A stretch of 64,000 nt of DNA from Bufo bufo (Eukaryota > Chordata > Amphibia > Anura > Bufonidae), in the NCBI RefSeq assembly GCF_905171765.1, contig NC_053394.1, positions 160,031,256 through 160,095,255 of the forward strand, in the 5' to 3' direction. This document shows, piece after piece, positions 30,641-42,429 of this stretch (positions within the stretch are counted from its first letter, which is position 1; each line of letters starts with the position of its first letter). The notes under the pieces were generated by a model that was not told the DNA's origin, did not search any database, and worked only from the letters and a program-made list of their open reading frames with translations. A program made the translations under genes and the position numbers.

Positions 30641-32323
30641 AAAAGGAGGGAAGATGTAAGCCAGCCTGAACCTCCACGGTATTGACAGAGCATCTATCGC
30701 CAGGGGGTTGTCTTCCCTGTAGAGGGAACAGAACCTCATCACCTTGGCGTTGAACCTGGTTGCCATGAGATCCACTTCTGGCATACCCCAACTGTGAACT
30801 AGCTGCCTGAAGATCTCCGGATGCAGAGACCACTCCATGGTCGGTAATCCTCGACTTAAGCGGTCCGCTATCATATTGAGGGAGCCTCGAATATGAACGG
30901 CAGATAGATGGGAAAGGTTCAGCTCTGCCCACCGAAGAATTACCCCGATCTCTGACAGAAGGGGCAATGATCTTGTGCCTCCCTGTTTGTTTATATAGAG
31001 AACTGCAGTCATATTGTCTGACTGGACTTTCACTGCTTTGCCCCGGATCTGAGGCGCAAAGTGAAGGAGGGCTAGCCGGATAGCTCGCATCTCGCAAAGA
31101 TTGGAGGAAAGATGCCGCTGCAGAGGAGACCAAGATCCCTGAATTGGGGATCCGTCCAGGTGAGCGCCCCAGCCTACAAGGGACGCGTCTGTAGTCAATA
31201 TGACCCAAGCTGGTTGGGTCATAGACTTCCCTGCTGGTAGCTGAAACCACCATCTGAGGGAATTTCGGGTTTGACCGGATAGGGAGCACAGGGAATCTAG
31301 CCCCGCAGGGCTGCCGTTCCATAGGTGTAAGACCTCCGACTGAAGAGGACGGAGGTGCCATAGTGCCCAAGGGACCGCATCCGCAGCCGCTGACATGAGC
31401 CCCAGCATCTTCATGAGAGTCCGGATAGAGACTCGACGAGGGACATAAAGGACCTTTGCCAGGTCCTGAATCCGCGCTCTCCTTTCTGGAGTCAACCGGA
31501 GGGACATCTCCACAGAGTCGACCACGAATCCTAAGTAATGGATTGAAGTCGATGGGCTCACATTCGACTTCTGACAGTTGATAATCCAGCCTAGACGGAA
31601 GAGAAAAGAGATTGCGACCTGAAGATGGTGGGTAAGGATCGGAACTGAAGAGGCTATGAAAAGCCAATCGTCCAGATAAGGAATAATAGTCAGTCCTTGG
31701 AGTCTCAAAGCTGCCACCACCGAAACCACCACCTTGGTGAAGATAAGGGGGGCAGAAGAGATTCCGAAGGGAAGCACGGCGAACTGAAAGTGCCTGCAAA
31801 CCCCTGAAATCTGGACCGCGATCCTGAGGAGTTTCCGGGAAGCGGAATGGATCGGAATGTGAAGGTACGCATCCTTGAGGTCCAGAGTAGCCATGACGTC
31901 CCCAGGATTGAGGATATGGCTGACTGACCTTATGGTTTCCATGTGAAACCTTGTTTTCCTTATAAATCGATTGAGGAATCTCAAATCGATGATCATCCGG
32001 AGATCTCCTGTCTTCTTGGGAACCAGGAACACTGGTGAATAAATCCCTAGGCCCCTCTCCCCTGCCGGTACCTCCTCTAGGGCTCCCTTGGAAATATAGT
32101 CCTGAATGTAAGATTCTAGGACCACCTGTTTGGCAGACCCGAAGTTTCGTGTGGCGATGAATCTCTCTGGGGGGAGAGAGATAAGATCTACCCGGTACCC
32201 GGCGGAAACTATGTCCTGGACCCAGGGGTCTGCAATCAACCGGCTCCAAGAGTCTTTGAAATGGGTAAGACGGCCCCCCACGGGAATCTGGGGGAGGGGT
32301 ACGGGAAAATCTAGAGGAGACAC
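30407..32323 (-). CDS. DIRS-1 reverse transcriptase / RNase H / methyltransferase-like protein, intact (638 aa)
   Basis: It copies the element RNA to DNA. RT covers about residues 60-280: LVPKKTGDLRMIIDLR, TLDLKDAYLHIP, LPFGISSAPLIFTK and the active site YLDD at 216-219. RNase H starts at TTDASLVGWGAHL (D near 379), continues with SDNMTAVLYINKQGG (about 435-450) and VHIRGSLNMIADRLSR (about 476-491). The C-terminal DAM-like methyltransferase domain that is typical of DIRS1-type elements contains WGMPEVDLMATRFNAK (about 512-527). Its Met lies 15 bp past the gag stop, suggesting reinitiation or coupled translation. No internal stop. Confidence 0.93.
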   Translation of the reverse strand: MSPLDFPVPLPQIPVGGRLTHFKDSWSRLIADPWVQDIVSAGYRVDLISLPPERFIATRNFGSAKQVVLESYIQDYISKGALEEVPAGERGLGIYSPVFLVPKKTGDLRMIIDLRFLNRFIRKTRFHMETIRSVSHILNPGDVMATLDLKDAYLHIPIHSASRKLLRIAVQISGVCRHFQFAVLPFGISSAPLIFTKVVVSVVAALRLQGLTIIPYLDDWLFIASSVPILTHHLQVAISFLFRLGWIINCQKSNVSPSTSIHYLGFVVDSVEMSLRLTPERRARIQDLAKVLYVPRRVSIRTLMKMLGLMSAAADAVPWALWHLRPLQSEVLHLWNGSPAGLDSLCSLSGQTRNSLRWWFQLPAGKSMTQPAWVILTTDASLVGWGAHLDGSPIQGSWSPLQRHLSSNLCEMRAIRLALLHFAPQIRGKAVKVQSDNMTAVLYINKQGGTRSLPLLSEIGVILRWAELNLSHLSAVHIRGSLNMIADRLSRGLPTMEWSLHPEIFRQLVHSWGMPEVDLMATRFNAKVMRFCSLYREDNPLAIDALSIPWRFRLAYIFPPFSMIPRVLMKIRQDQASVIAIIPFWPRRSWFTQLIQMSRGQYWRLPPEQTLVSWDTHLCLDLHRFNLTAWRLISPFPT

Positions 32324-32340
32324 TGCAGGGGCAGCAGGGC

Positions 32341-33567
32341 TTATCCAAGAGCCTCGAGGAGGCCCTTTGCCTCCCTGGTGGGTTTGCGGGGGCGTCTCGG
32401 ATATTTACGAGACGCCCCCCTCCAATCTCTGCGCCTAGACTGCTGCCCAGGACGACCTCCGCCCTTCTTTTCCTGTCTGGGGCGTCCCCGAAAGGGCTGC
32501 TGGGGGAGGCTCTTCCCTTTTTTATCGGAGAGCCCCTCCATTATTTTGTCCAATTCGGACCCGAATAACCTATCAGGTTCGAAGGGGAGCCCACAAAGGT
32601 TAAATTCGGATGCGTTATCCGCGATCCACGGTTTCAGCCAGAGTGGTCTGCGGGCAGCTGAAACTAGGGCCATAGTTTTGGCGGCCAGCTTCAGCTGCAT
32701 CTGGGAGGAATCAACTAAAAAGTCCATAGCCAGGTTGGCTGACTTGAAGGCTGCCAGGATGTCGTCTCTTGATACGCTCTGGTCCACATCCGTCTGGATT
32801 TGATTAAGCCTAGAGCGTAGATAGGTGGCTACCTCAGTGGCCGCAATGGAAGTAGATGCGGAGGCAGCGGCCGCCGCGTAACCCCTCCTAAGGGTGCACT
32901 CTGCCCTCCGGTCTAGAGGGTCCTGCAGGCTAGACCCATCGTCTGCAGGGACTAGAGTGCGCCGGGACAACTTGGCTATAGCCATGTCCACCTTGGGAAC
33001 GGAACCCCACGATTCCACCAAGGGTTTAGCCATCGGGTACATGAGTCTGAATTTTCTGGTAAGCACAGGACCCTTCTCAGGCTTTTTCCACTCTGTGCGC
33101 ATCACAGAGAGGAGGGTCTCATCCGCTCTAAAGACACACTGTGTCCGACCGGCGGGATCGGAGGACTCCCCCATGTCAACATCCTGGTCCCCCGACCTGA
33201 TGGACTTGAGTAACTTCTGCGTCTTTTCTGGAGGGAAAAAGCAAGAAGTAGATTCTTCTTCCTCAGAAGAAGAAGACCCCACAGAACAGGGGGTAGGTCT
33301 TTCGACCGGTGCGACCACCTCCATGGGAGTCTGAGAGGGACCTGGTAGCCTGGTAAGCAGCTGAACTACTCCCTTGATGGAATCATCCACGTATGTCTTG
33401 GTCCATTGGAACATCTCCTGCATCGTGGGTTCCGTGGATGCCGTGCGACAACTCTCACATCTGGAGTAAGGACAGCTGTCATCTAGGGGTGTGTTACATT
33501 CGTAACATGCCAAATGCTTCCTCTTGGCCCCAGCCTTCCGCTGATCCTGCTCCTTAGGGGAAGCCAT
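32341..33567 (-). CDS. DIRS-1 Gag-like protein, intact (about 408 aa)
   Basis: I chose the Met of MASPKEQDQRKAG; an upstream in-frame Met adds seven residues. A Cys cluster near the N-terminus (CYECNTPL, CPYSRCESC) is typical of this DIRS family. The middle has an acidic Ser/Glu run (SSSSEEEE), and the C-terminus is strongly basic (RGRPRQEKKGGGRPGQQSRR), fitting nucleic-acid binding. It stops just before the RT frame. I recognise it by position and composition; its biochemical role is inferred. Confidence 0.82.
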   Translation of the reverse strand: MASPKEQDQRKAGAKRKHLACYECNTPLDDSCPYSRCESCRTASTEPTMQEMFQWTKTYVDDSIKGVVQLLTRLPGPSQTPMEVVAPVERPTPCSVGSSSSEEEESTSCFFPPEKTQKLLKSIRSGDQDVDMGESSDPAGRTQCVFRADETLLSVMRTEWKKPEKGPVLTRKFRLMYPMAKPLVESWGSVPKVDMAIAKLSRRTLVPADDGSSLQDPLDRRAECTLRRGYAAAAASASTSIAATEVATYLRSRLNQIQTDVDQSVSRDDILAAFKSANLAMDFLVDSSQMQLKLAAKTMALVSAARRPLWLKPWIADNASEFNLCGLPFEPDRLFGSELDKIMEGLSDKKGKSLPQQPFRGRPRQEKKGGGRPGQQSRRRDWRGASRKYPRRPRKPTREAKGLLEALG

Positions 33568-34302
33568 AGTCTGTACTGGAAGAAACAAAACAGGTCATAA
33601 CACCTACAATATCAGGAGGTGGAGAAAACCAGACCTTAAGGGGGCCCACCAGCACTAGAAGAAATAGAGCTGAAAGAAGAGGAAGTACAAAACCCAAGCA
33701 AAGCAATACTGCAGGAATATCACAAAGCACAGGAGAGCTCTGGAGCTAACTTGTGAAAGCAACGCAACCAGAGCACTGACTGATGGGCTCTGGGGGCTTA
33801 AAAGGAGGAAGCCCCGCCCAATGGGCGGGTTCCTGAAACGAGATCAGCAACACTCCCTTTTTTTTTTTTTTCTCTTGTAGAAAACCCAGAGCCTATACTG
33901 GCTCTACCTATACGAAAATTGTCTCCCCAGACTAATCCTAAGTCCAGGATGTCCTTCTAGGGAGCCAGTTTAAAAGAAAGGTGAGTTTTATACATCACCG
34001 CAACGCTTCGGAAAACCGGAAGTGACGTAGCGCACCTAGGGCGCGTCACTTCCGGAAAATGGCGGCGCCCATAGCGCCGCTGGAGGGACGGAGCACCGTC
34101 TACAGATGATGAGAGAAGAGGGGAGGGGACGCCCCCCTCCCCGACGGTACCCCAGACCGAAATCGCCATGATCAGGCCTAAAATAAAGGCAATGAGATCC
34201 ATAGAAAGCGAGCTAAGCTTAAGGAGGGAAAAAGAACCCCTAAGCAATCTTCAGCTCCCAGAGAGGGAGCGACACGCCAGTCCACCTGTCCAGAGGACAG
34301 AA
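33568..34302 (-). other. DIRS-1 5' untranslated region
   Basis: Between the right terminal repeat and gag. It is partly GC-rich (33990-34150) with no supported frame. A promoter is expected within or near the terminal repeat, but no TATA box stands out. Confidence 0.6.
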
Positions 34303-34453
34303 AAAAACACGGTGGGCTGGGGGGTGATCTCCTCCCTTTCAGGGAGCTGAAGATCGTTTATTGGTTCTTGGGCTCATTAAAATTCCGCCGGTCCTACCAG
34401 TCCACAGGGGCAGTTAACCCCCATCTGTGCTGCTGTTGAGGACGTAAGGGAAT
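34303..34453. repeat. DIRS-1 right inverted terminal repeat
   Basis: Inverted match to 29109-29254. It ends GTAAGGGAAT; host sequence follows with no TSD. Confidence 0.9.
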
Positions 34454-34674
34454 AGGATTTCTTTCCCTCACTACACAGTCGTCCCTTAAATTTTGAAAAC
34501 GCTACTCGATTCCCATGCTACTGCACCTATATTCTCCTTATGTACCTCTACAGTATAGTGAAGATATCATGCACTTTAACAAGCTTCTCAACTCTTTCTC
34601 CAGTCTCCTAACTAATAAAACGGCGTTGTCGGACCGTTGTCTCAGCGGTTTATATTTGCTAATACATCCAGATT
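34454..34674. other. unassigned 221-bp spacer between DIRS-1 and hAT
   Basis: No repeat or gene recognised. Confidence 0.5.
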
Positions 34675-34682
34675 GATTTAAC
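34675..34682. other. hAT target-site duplication GATTTAAC (left)
   Basis: The same 8 bp occur at 50691-50698 after the right terminus. An 8-bp TSD is diagnostic for hAT. Confidence 0.9.
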
Positions 34683-34989
34683 TAGAGTTGAGCGAACACC
34701 TGGATGTTCGGGTTCGAGAAGTTCGGCCGAACTTTCCGGAAATGTTCGGTTTCGGGATCCGAACCCAACCCGAACTTCGTCCCGAACCCGAACCCCATTG
34801 AAGTCAATAGGGACCCGAACTTTTCGGCACTAAAATGGCTGTAAAACAGCCCAGGAAAGGGCTAGAGGGCTGCAAAAGGCAGCAAAATGTAGTTAAATCC
34901 CCTGCAAACAAATGTGGATAGGGAAATGAATTAAAATAAAAATAAAATAAATAAAAATTAACCAATATCAATTGGAGAGAGGTCCCATA

Positions 34990-36910
34990 GCAGAGAATCA
35001 GGCTTCATGTCATAGCAGAGAATCAGTCTTCATGTCATAGCAGAGAATCAGGCTTCACGTCACCCAAAACTGGAACAGTCCATTGTCAAATATTTAGGCC
35101 CCGACACCCAGGCAGAGGAGAGAGGTCCCATAACATAGAATCTGGCTTCATGTCAGCAGAGAATCAGTCTTCATGTCATAGCAGAGAATCAGGCTTCATG
35201 TCATAGCAGAGAATCAGGCTTCACGTCACCCACCACTGGAACAGTCCATTGTCAGATATTTAGGCCCAGGCAGAGGAGAGAGGTCCCATAGCAGAGAATC
35301 TGGCTTCATGTCAGCAGAGAATCAGTCTGCATGTCATAGCAGAGAATCAGGCTTTACGTCACCCAACACTGGAACAGTCCATTGTCAGATATTTAGGCCC
35401 AGGCACCCAGGCAGAGGAGAGAGGTCCCATAACAGAGAATCTGGCTTCATGTCAGCAGAGAATCAGTCTGCATGTCCTAGCAGAGAATCATGCTTTACGT
35501 CACCCAACACTGGAACAGTCCATTGTCACATATTTAGGCCCAGGCACACAGGCAGAGGAGAGAGGTCCCATAACAGAGAATCTGGCTTCATGTCAGCAGA
35601 GAATCAGTCTTCATGTCATAGCAGAGAATCAGGCTTCACGTCACCCACCACTGGAACAGGCCACTGTCAGATATTTTTAGGCCCCGGCACCCAGACAGAG
35701 GAGAGAGCTCCCATAACAGAGATTCAGGCTTCATGTCAGCAGAGAATCAGTCTGCATGTCATAGCAGAGAATCATGCTTTACGTCACCCAACACTGGAAC
35801 AGTCCATTGTCAGATATTTAGGCCCAGGCACCCAGGCAGAGGAGAGAGGTCCCGTAACAGAGAATCAGTCTTCATGTCATAGCAGAGAATCAGGCCTCAC
35901 ATCACCCACCACTGGAACAGGCCACTGTCAGATATTTATAGGCCCCGGCACCCAGACAGAGGAGAGAGGTCCCATAACAGAGATTCAGGCTTCATGTCAG
36001 CAGAGAATCAGTCTGCATGTCATAGCAGAGAATCATGCTTTACGTCACCCAACACTGGAACAGTCCATTGTCAGATATTTAGGCCCAGGCACCCAGGCAG
36101 AGGAGAGAGGTCCCTTAACAGAGAATCTGGCTTCATGTCAGCAGAGAATCAGTCTTCATGTCATAGCAGAGAATCAGGCTTCACGTCACCCACCACTGGA
36201 ACAGGCCACTGTCACATATTTAGGCCCAGGCACCCAGGCAGAGGAGAGGGGTCCCATAACAGAGATTCAGGCTTCATGTCAGCAGAGAATCAGTCTTCAT
36301 GTCATAGCAGAGAATCAGGCTTCATGTCACCCACCACTGGAACAGGCCACTGTCAGATATTTTTAGGCCCCGGCACCCAGACAGAGGAGAGAGGTCCCAT
36401 AACAGAGATTCAGGCTTCATGTCAGCAGAGAATCAGTCTTCATGTCATAGCAGAGAATCAGGCTTCACGTCACCCACCACTGGAACAGGCCACTGTCAGA
36501 TATTTTTAGGCCCCGGCACCCAGACAGAGGAGAGAGGTCCCATAACAGAGATTCAGGCTTCATGTCAGCAGAGAATCAGGCTTCACGTCACCCACCACTG
36601 GAACAGTCCATTGTCACATATTTAGGCCCAGGCACCCAGGCAGAGGAGAGAGGTCCCATAACAGAGATTCAGGCTTCATGTCAGCAGAGAATCAGGCTTC
36701 ACGTCACCCACCACTGGAACAGTCCATTGTCACATATTTAGGCCCAGGCACCCAGGCAGAGGAGAGAGGTCCCATAACAGAGATTCAGGCTTCATGTCAG
36801 CAGAGAATCAGTCTTCATATCATAGCAGAGAATCAGGCTTCATGTCACCCACCACTGGAACAGGCCACTGTCAGATATTTTTAGGCCCCGGCACCCAGAC
36901 AGAGGAGAGG
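34990..36910 (+). repeat. tandem array of about 110-140-bp units in hAT
   Basis: Repeated phrases are AGAGAGGTCCCATAACAGAG, GTCAGCAGAGAATCAG, CGTCACCCACCACTGGAACA and ATATTTAGGCCC. More than twelve irregular copies differ by short indels and alternate GCACCCAGGCAGAG and GCACCCAGACAGAG variants. Frames of up to 352 codons cross it, but they read the same DNA in different frames from unit to unit, so coding is unlikely. Confidence 0.88.
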
Positions 36911-37026
36911 TTCATTCAACTTTGGGTTGCCCCGCAATATAATGGTAAAATGAAAATAAAAATAGGATTGAATGAGGAAGTGCCCTGGAGTACAATAATA
37001 TATTGTTAAGGGGAGGTAGTTAATGT

Positions 37027-37497
37027 CTAATCTGCACAAGGGATGGACAGGTCCTGTGGGATCCATGCCTGGTTCATTTTTATGAACGTCAGCTTGTCCA
37101 CATTGGCTGTAGACAAGCGGCTGCGTTTGTCTGTAATGACGCCCCCTGCCGTGCTGAATACACGTTCAGACAAAACGCTGGCCACCGGGCAGGCCAGCAC
37201 CTCCAAGGCATAAAAGGCTAGCTCTGGCCACGTGGACAATTTGGAGACCCAGAAGTTGAATGGGGCCGAACCATCAGTCAGTACGTGGAGGGGTGTGCAC
37301 AGGTACTGTTCCACCATGTTATTGAAATGTTGCCTCCTGCTAACACGTTCCGTATCAGGTGGTGGTGCAGTTAGCTGTGGCGTGGTGACAAAACTTTTCC
37401 CCATCTCTGCCATGCTTTCCCTGCCCTCAGAGGAGCTGGCCGTGACACAGCTGCGTTGGCGACCTCTTGCTCCTCCTCTGCCTTTGCCTTGGGCTTC
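37027..37497 (-). pseudogene. hAT transposase, C-terminal part with dimerisation domain
   Basis: It resumes the transposase after Gypsy-2. Features: an Arg/Gly-rich linker, then WPELAFYALEVLACPVASV and SERVFSTAGGVITDKRSRL, the conserved hAT C-terminal dimerisation block, and a stop near 37027. It is in frame with the upstream part if Gypsy-2 and one GCTTC are removed. The hAT coding itself looks undamaged here. Confidence 0.9.
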
Positions 37498-38028
37498 TGT
37501 CACGGATGGTGTACAGGAAACAAGACAAAGCAAAAGAATCTATGACTCACTGGATCCAAAACTAAGGAACAAAAGGGAGACCCCTGCATGAGACCTGTCA
37601 CTCTCCCTGACTGCTCAGCCTATGCGAACACCCCAAAGGTGGATGGTCGCATATCCACGTACCTCGACTATCTACCACCTGAACACCCTACAATAGTGAG
37701 GGGACACGACCACCGGCTCCCTACACTAGACACGGAGGGAGTCAGGGTCAACTGAGATCCAGCAAACAGAGAATCACAGATAAAAGAACAGCACTTATCT
37801 TAGTAGAAGACTGGGCAATAGGAACAGCATGCACACACACTCCAGGAAGTTGTATAAGCCGCACACTATTGCATTATGGGGAGGAATATAAAGGGATGAA
37901 ATCAGTCCAAACACATGACAGCTGAGAGAGGCTAACGAGATAAGGAACTGAAAACCAAAACAAAGAAAACTCAAGGAGGAGGTTCTGAAAGGCTTCTGTC
38001 AGAGCTTCTCAGCTGTCTGGTTGTGACT
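37498..38028 (-). repeat. Gypsy-2 3' LTR
   Basis: A direct copy of 46719-47249. A purine-rich tract (minus strand, GTAGAGGGAGGGGTAC, about 38029-38045) precedes it and serves as the likely polypurine tract. Confidence 0.92.
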
Positions 38029-39970
38029 GTACCCCTCCCTCTACGAGTGGACTCCGGACACTCAGAGCCCACCTTCTCAGGATGGGACCTATGGAAAGCC
38101 CTGATGAGACGAGTGGCCTTAATGTTAGTCACTGGGTCCCACATCCTCTCCTCAGGACCATAACCCTCCCAACGAACGAGGTACTGGAGAGAACCGCGGA
38201 CAAGACGAGAATCCACAATCCTAGAGACCTGAAATTCAAGATTCCCATCAACCATAATCGGAGGAGGAGGCAAAGGCGAGGGTACAATGGGTTGAACATA
38301 AGGTTTCAATAAGGACTTATGAAAAACATTATGGATCTTCCAAGTCTGAGGAAGATCAAGACGGTAGGCAACAGGATTGATGACAGACAGGATCTTGTAA
38401 GGCCCAATAAACCTAGGACCCAACTTCCAGGAGGGAACCTTCAACTTGATATTCTTGGTAGACAACCACACCAGATCACCAACATTCAGGTCCGGACCAG
38501 GCACACGTCTCTTATCTGCCACACGCTTATATCTCTCACTCATGCTCTTTAGATTATTCTGAATCTTTTGCCAAATAGATGACAAAGACGAGGAGAATCT
38601 GTCCTCATCAGGTAAACCAGAAGACCCCTCTCCCGAGAAAGTCCCAAACTGCGGATGAAACCCATATGCACCAAAAAATGGTGACTTATCAGAGGACTCC
38701 TGACGACGGTTATTTAAAGCAAACTCAGCAAGGGACAAAAAAGAACACCAATCCTCCTGATTCTCCGCCACAAAACAGCGCAGATATGTCTCCAGATTCT
38801 GATTGACGCGCTCTGTCTGGCCATTCGACTGCGGGTGGAAAGCAGAAGAGAATGACAACCGAACCCCCAAGCGAGAACAGAAAGCCTTCCAGAATCTGGA
38901 AACAAACTGCGTGCCCCTATCAGAGACTATGTCTGAAGGAATACCATGCAATTTGACAATGTGATCAATAAATGCCTGCGCCAGCGTCTTAGCATTGGGC
39001 AAACCAGGAAAAGGGATGAAATGCACCATTTTGCTAAAACGGTCCACCACCACCAGAATCACAGTCTTCCCCGAGGAACGAGGCAGGTCCGTTATGAAGT
39101 CCATGGACAGATGTGTCCAAGGACGGGAAGGAATGGGTATGGGAAGGAGAGGACCTGATGGCCGTGAATGAGGGACTTTGGCACGAGCGCAAGTCTCGCA
39201 GGCTGCCACAAAACCCTCAACTGACTTACGAAGCGCAGGCCACCAGAATCTCCGAGCGATGAGATCCAGTGTGGCTCTTGCCCCCGGGTGCCCAGCAAGG
39301 ACCGTATCGTGGTGTTCCTTAAAAATCTAGTGTCTCAAAGCGAGAGGCACAAACAACCTCCCAGGAGGACAAAGATCAGGAGCCTCCGACTGGGCTGCCT
39401 GCACCTCTGCCTCCAATTCAGGAAAAAGAGCAGAGACCACCACACCTTCAGCCAAAATGGGACCCGGGTCTTCAAAATTTCCACCTCCCGGAAAACAACG
39501 TGACAGGGCATCTGCCTTCACATTCTTAACCCCAGGGCGGAACGTGACAACAAAATTAAACCTTGAAAAGAACAAAGACCATCTGGCCTGTCTCGGGTTC
39601 AGACGCTTGGCTGACTCCAAGTAGGCCAGATTTTTATGGTCAGTAAACACTGTAATAGGGTGTTTGGCTCCCTCTAGCCAATGGCGCCATTCCTCAAAAG
39701 CCAACTTGATGGCCAACAATTCCCTATCTCCCACATCGTAATTTCTCTCTGCGGAGGAGAGTTTCTTCGAGAAAAAGGCACACGGTCGCCATTTGGCAGG
39801 AGAGGAATCCTGAGACAAGACCGCACCCACACCTACCTCTGAAGCATCAACCTCAACTATGAAGGGTAAAGAAATATCAGGTTGTACCAGGATGGGAGCG
39901 GAAGCAAAACTCTCCTTGATATTAGAAAAGGCCTTACGCGCCTCTACCGACCAGGAAGAAAAATCTACCC
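38029..39970 (-). pseudogene. Gypsy-2 RNase H - integrase - chromodomain, one nonsense codon
   Basis: One frame runs from about 39960 into the LTR with a single TAG at 39327-39329. RNase H part: [13 protein letters not shown] and [20 protein letters not shown]. Integrase: zinc-binding region ending CETCARAK, then D in MDFITDLPRS, D in VSDRGTQFVS and E in FHPQSNGQTERVN. The chromodomain-like tail contains VRWEGYGPEERMWDP. The 3' end of the frame reads into the LTR before stopping at 37971. Catalytic residues are kept, so decay is recent. Confidence 0.88.
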
Positions 39971-40599
39971 CCCTTTCTGGTCATATCAGTGAGTGGTTTA
40001 ACAACAGGAATAATTCAAAATAAACTTCCTGTAATAATTGGCAAAGCCCAAAAAACGCATCAGCGCCTTCTGATTCTCAGGAAGCTCCCACTCAAGCACA
40101 GCGCGGACCTTCTCGGGGTCCATGCGAAAACCAGAAGCGGAGAGATGAAACCCCAGAAATTGAACCTCTGGAACCGCAAACACACATTTCTCCAGTTTCG
40201 CGTATAATTTATTCTCCCGCAGGATGAGCAAGACCTGACGTAAGTGTTCCTTATGAGTTTCGAAATCAGGAGAAAAAATCTAAATGTCATCCAAATACAC
40301 CAATACAAATTTTCCCATCAAATGATAAAAAATGCAGTTCACGAAATGCTGAAAAACGGCTGGGGCCTTCATCAAACCAAAAGGAATAACCAAATTCTCA
40401 AAATGGCCCTCAGGGGTATTGAAGGCCGTCTTCCATTCGTCTCCTTCTCTGACCCTGACCAAGTTGTATGCCCCTCTTAGGTCTAATTTGGAAAAGACTT
40501 TAGCCCCAACAACCTGGTTAAACAGGTCCGGGATCAGAGGAAGCGGATAAGGGTCACGAATAGTGATACTGTTCAGCTCCCTGAAATCCAGACAAGGTC
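39971..40599 (-). pseudogene. Gypsy-2 reverse transcriptase, main part, disrupted
   Basis: From the TTAA insertion the frame gives [35 protein letters not shown] and the active site VYLDDI. A TAG immediately follows (40280-40282), then the same frame continues ENKLYAKLEKC and FLGFANYYRKFI. Two small frameshifts follow, near 40005 and in a G run near 39973. At least three lesions make it non-functional. Confidence 0.87.
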
Positions 40600-41299
40600 T
40601 TAACCACCTCAGCCCCCAGTGCTTAAACACCCTGAAAGACCAGGCCACTTTTTACACATCTGACCTACACTACTTACATAACTCACCGTTTATTGCTCGG
40701 TCATGCAACTTACCACCCAAATGAATTTTACCTCCTTTTCTTCTCACTAATAGAGCTTTCATTTGGTGGTATTTCATTGCTGCTGACATTTTTACTTTTT
40801 TTGTTATTAATCGAAATTTAACGATTTTTTTGCAAAAAAATGACATTTTTCACTTTCAGTTGTAAAATTTTGCAAAAAAAAACGAGATCCATATATAAAT
40901 TTTGCTCTAAATTTATTGTTCTACATGTCTTTGATAAAAAAAAAATGTTTGGGTAAAAAAAAAATGGTTTGGGTAAAAGTTATAGCGTTTACAAACTATG
41001 GTACAAAAATGTGAATTTCCGCTTTTTGAAGCAGCTCTGACTTTCTGAGCACCTGTCATGTTTCCTGAGGTTCTACAATGCCCAGACAGTACAAACACCC
41101 CACAAATGACCCCATTTCGGAAAGTACACACCCTAAGGTATTCGCTGATGGGCATAGTGAGTTCATAGAACTTTTTATTTTTTGTCACAAGTTAGCGGAA
41201 AATGATGATTTTTTTTTTTTTTCTTACAAAGTCTCATATTCCACTAACTTGTGACAAAAAATAAAAAGTTCTATGAACTCACTATGCCCATCACGAAAT

Positions 41300-41880
41300 A
41301 CCTTGGGGTCTCTTCTTTCCAAAATGGGGTCATTTGTGGGGTAGTTATACTGCCCTGGCATTCTAGGGGCCCAAATGTGTGGTAAGGAGTGTGAAATCAA
41401 ATTCTGTAAAAAATGACCAGTGAAATCCGAAAGGTGCTCTTTGGAATATGGGCCCCTTTGCCCACCTAGGCTGCAAAAAAGTGTCACACATCTGGTATCT
41501 CTGTATTCAGGAGAAGTTGAGGAATGTGTTTTGGGGTGTCATTTTACATATACCCATGCTGGGTGAGATAAATATCTTGGTCAAATGCCAACTTTGTATA
41601 AAAAAATGGGAAAAGTTGTCTTTTGCCAAGATATTTCTCTCACCCAGCATGGGTATATGTAAAATGACACCCCAAAACACATTCCCCAACTTCTCCTGAG
41701 TACGGAGATACCAGATGTGTGACACTTTTTTGCAGCCTAGGTGGGCAAAGGGGCCCATATTCCAAAGAGCACCTTTCGGATTTCACTGGTCATTTTTTAC
41801 AGAATTTGATTTCAAACTCCTTACCACACATTTGGGCCCCTACTTCTCCTGAGTACGGCGATACCACATGTGTGACACTT
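41300..41880. repeat. long palindrome in the TTAA element
   Basis: Arms of about 250-280 bp face each other around 41595. Shared phrases include ACCAGTGAAATCCGAAAGGT, GCAAAAAAGTGTCACACATC and TACATATACCCATGCTGGG with their complements. Another inverted pair (TCATAGAACTTTTTATTTTT) is at about 41163-41280. Confidence 0.85.
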
Positions 41881-42429
41881 TTTTGCAGCCTAAATGCGCA
41901 AAGGGGCCCACATTCCTTTTATGAGCGCATTTTTAGACATTTGGATCCCAGACTTCTTCTCACGCTTTAGGGCCCCGAGAATGCTAGGGCAGTATAAATA
42001 CCCCACATGTGACCCCATTTTGGAAAGAAGACAACCTAAGGTATTCAATGAGGGGCATGGCGAGTTCATAGAAATTTTTTTTTTTTGGCGGAAATTGATT
42101 TTATTTATTTTTTTCTCACAAAGTCTCCCTTTCCGCTAACTTGGGACAAAAATTTCAATCTTTCATGGACTCAATATGCCCCTCACGGAATACCTGGGGG
42201 TGTCTTCTTTCCGAAATGGGGTCACATGTGGGGTATTTATACTGCCCTGGCATTCTAGGGGCCCTAAAGCGTGAGAAGAAGTCTGGAATATAAATGTCTA
42301 AAAAATTTTACGCATTTGGATTCCGTGAGGGGTATGGTGAGTTCATGTGAGATTTAATTTTTTGACACAAGTTAGTGGAATATGAGACTTTGTAAGAAAA
42401 AAATAATTTCCGCTAACTTGGGCCAAAAA

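Larger units (their letters stand above)
29078..34453 (-). mobile_element. DIRS element DIRS-1, nearly complete
   Basis: The coding strand is minus: gag (32341-33567), RT/RNase H/methyltransferase (30407-32323) and tyrosine recombinase (about 29391-30640). Inverted terminal repeats of about 145 bp lie at both ends. An internal complementary region (29287-29373) is complementary to both extreme ends joined. The element begins and ends with the same trinucleotide AAT (29078-29080, 34451-34453) and shows no TSD, as expected for recombinase-mediated integration of a circular intermediate. One stop codon in the recombinase is the only lesion I see. Confidence 0.95.

Noticed and set aside
30640..32348. 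Upstream part of the 757-codon frame in DIRS-1
   Set aside because: It is the out-of-frame shadow of the RT/RNase H/MT coding sequence; only the last 180 or so codons are recombinase.
35308..36366. 352-codon plus-strand frame in the hAT array
   Set aside because: It consists of tandem units read in changing frames, has no family motif, and lies antisense and downstream of the transposase. Low stop density is a by-product of the repeat.
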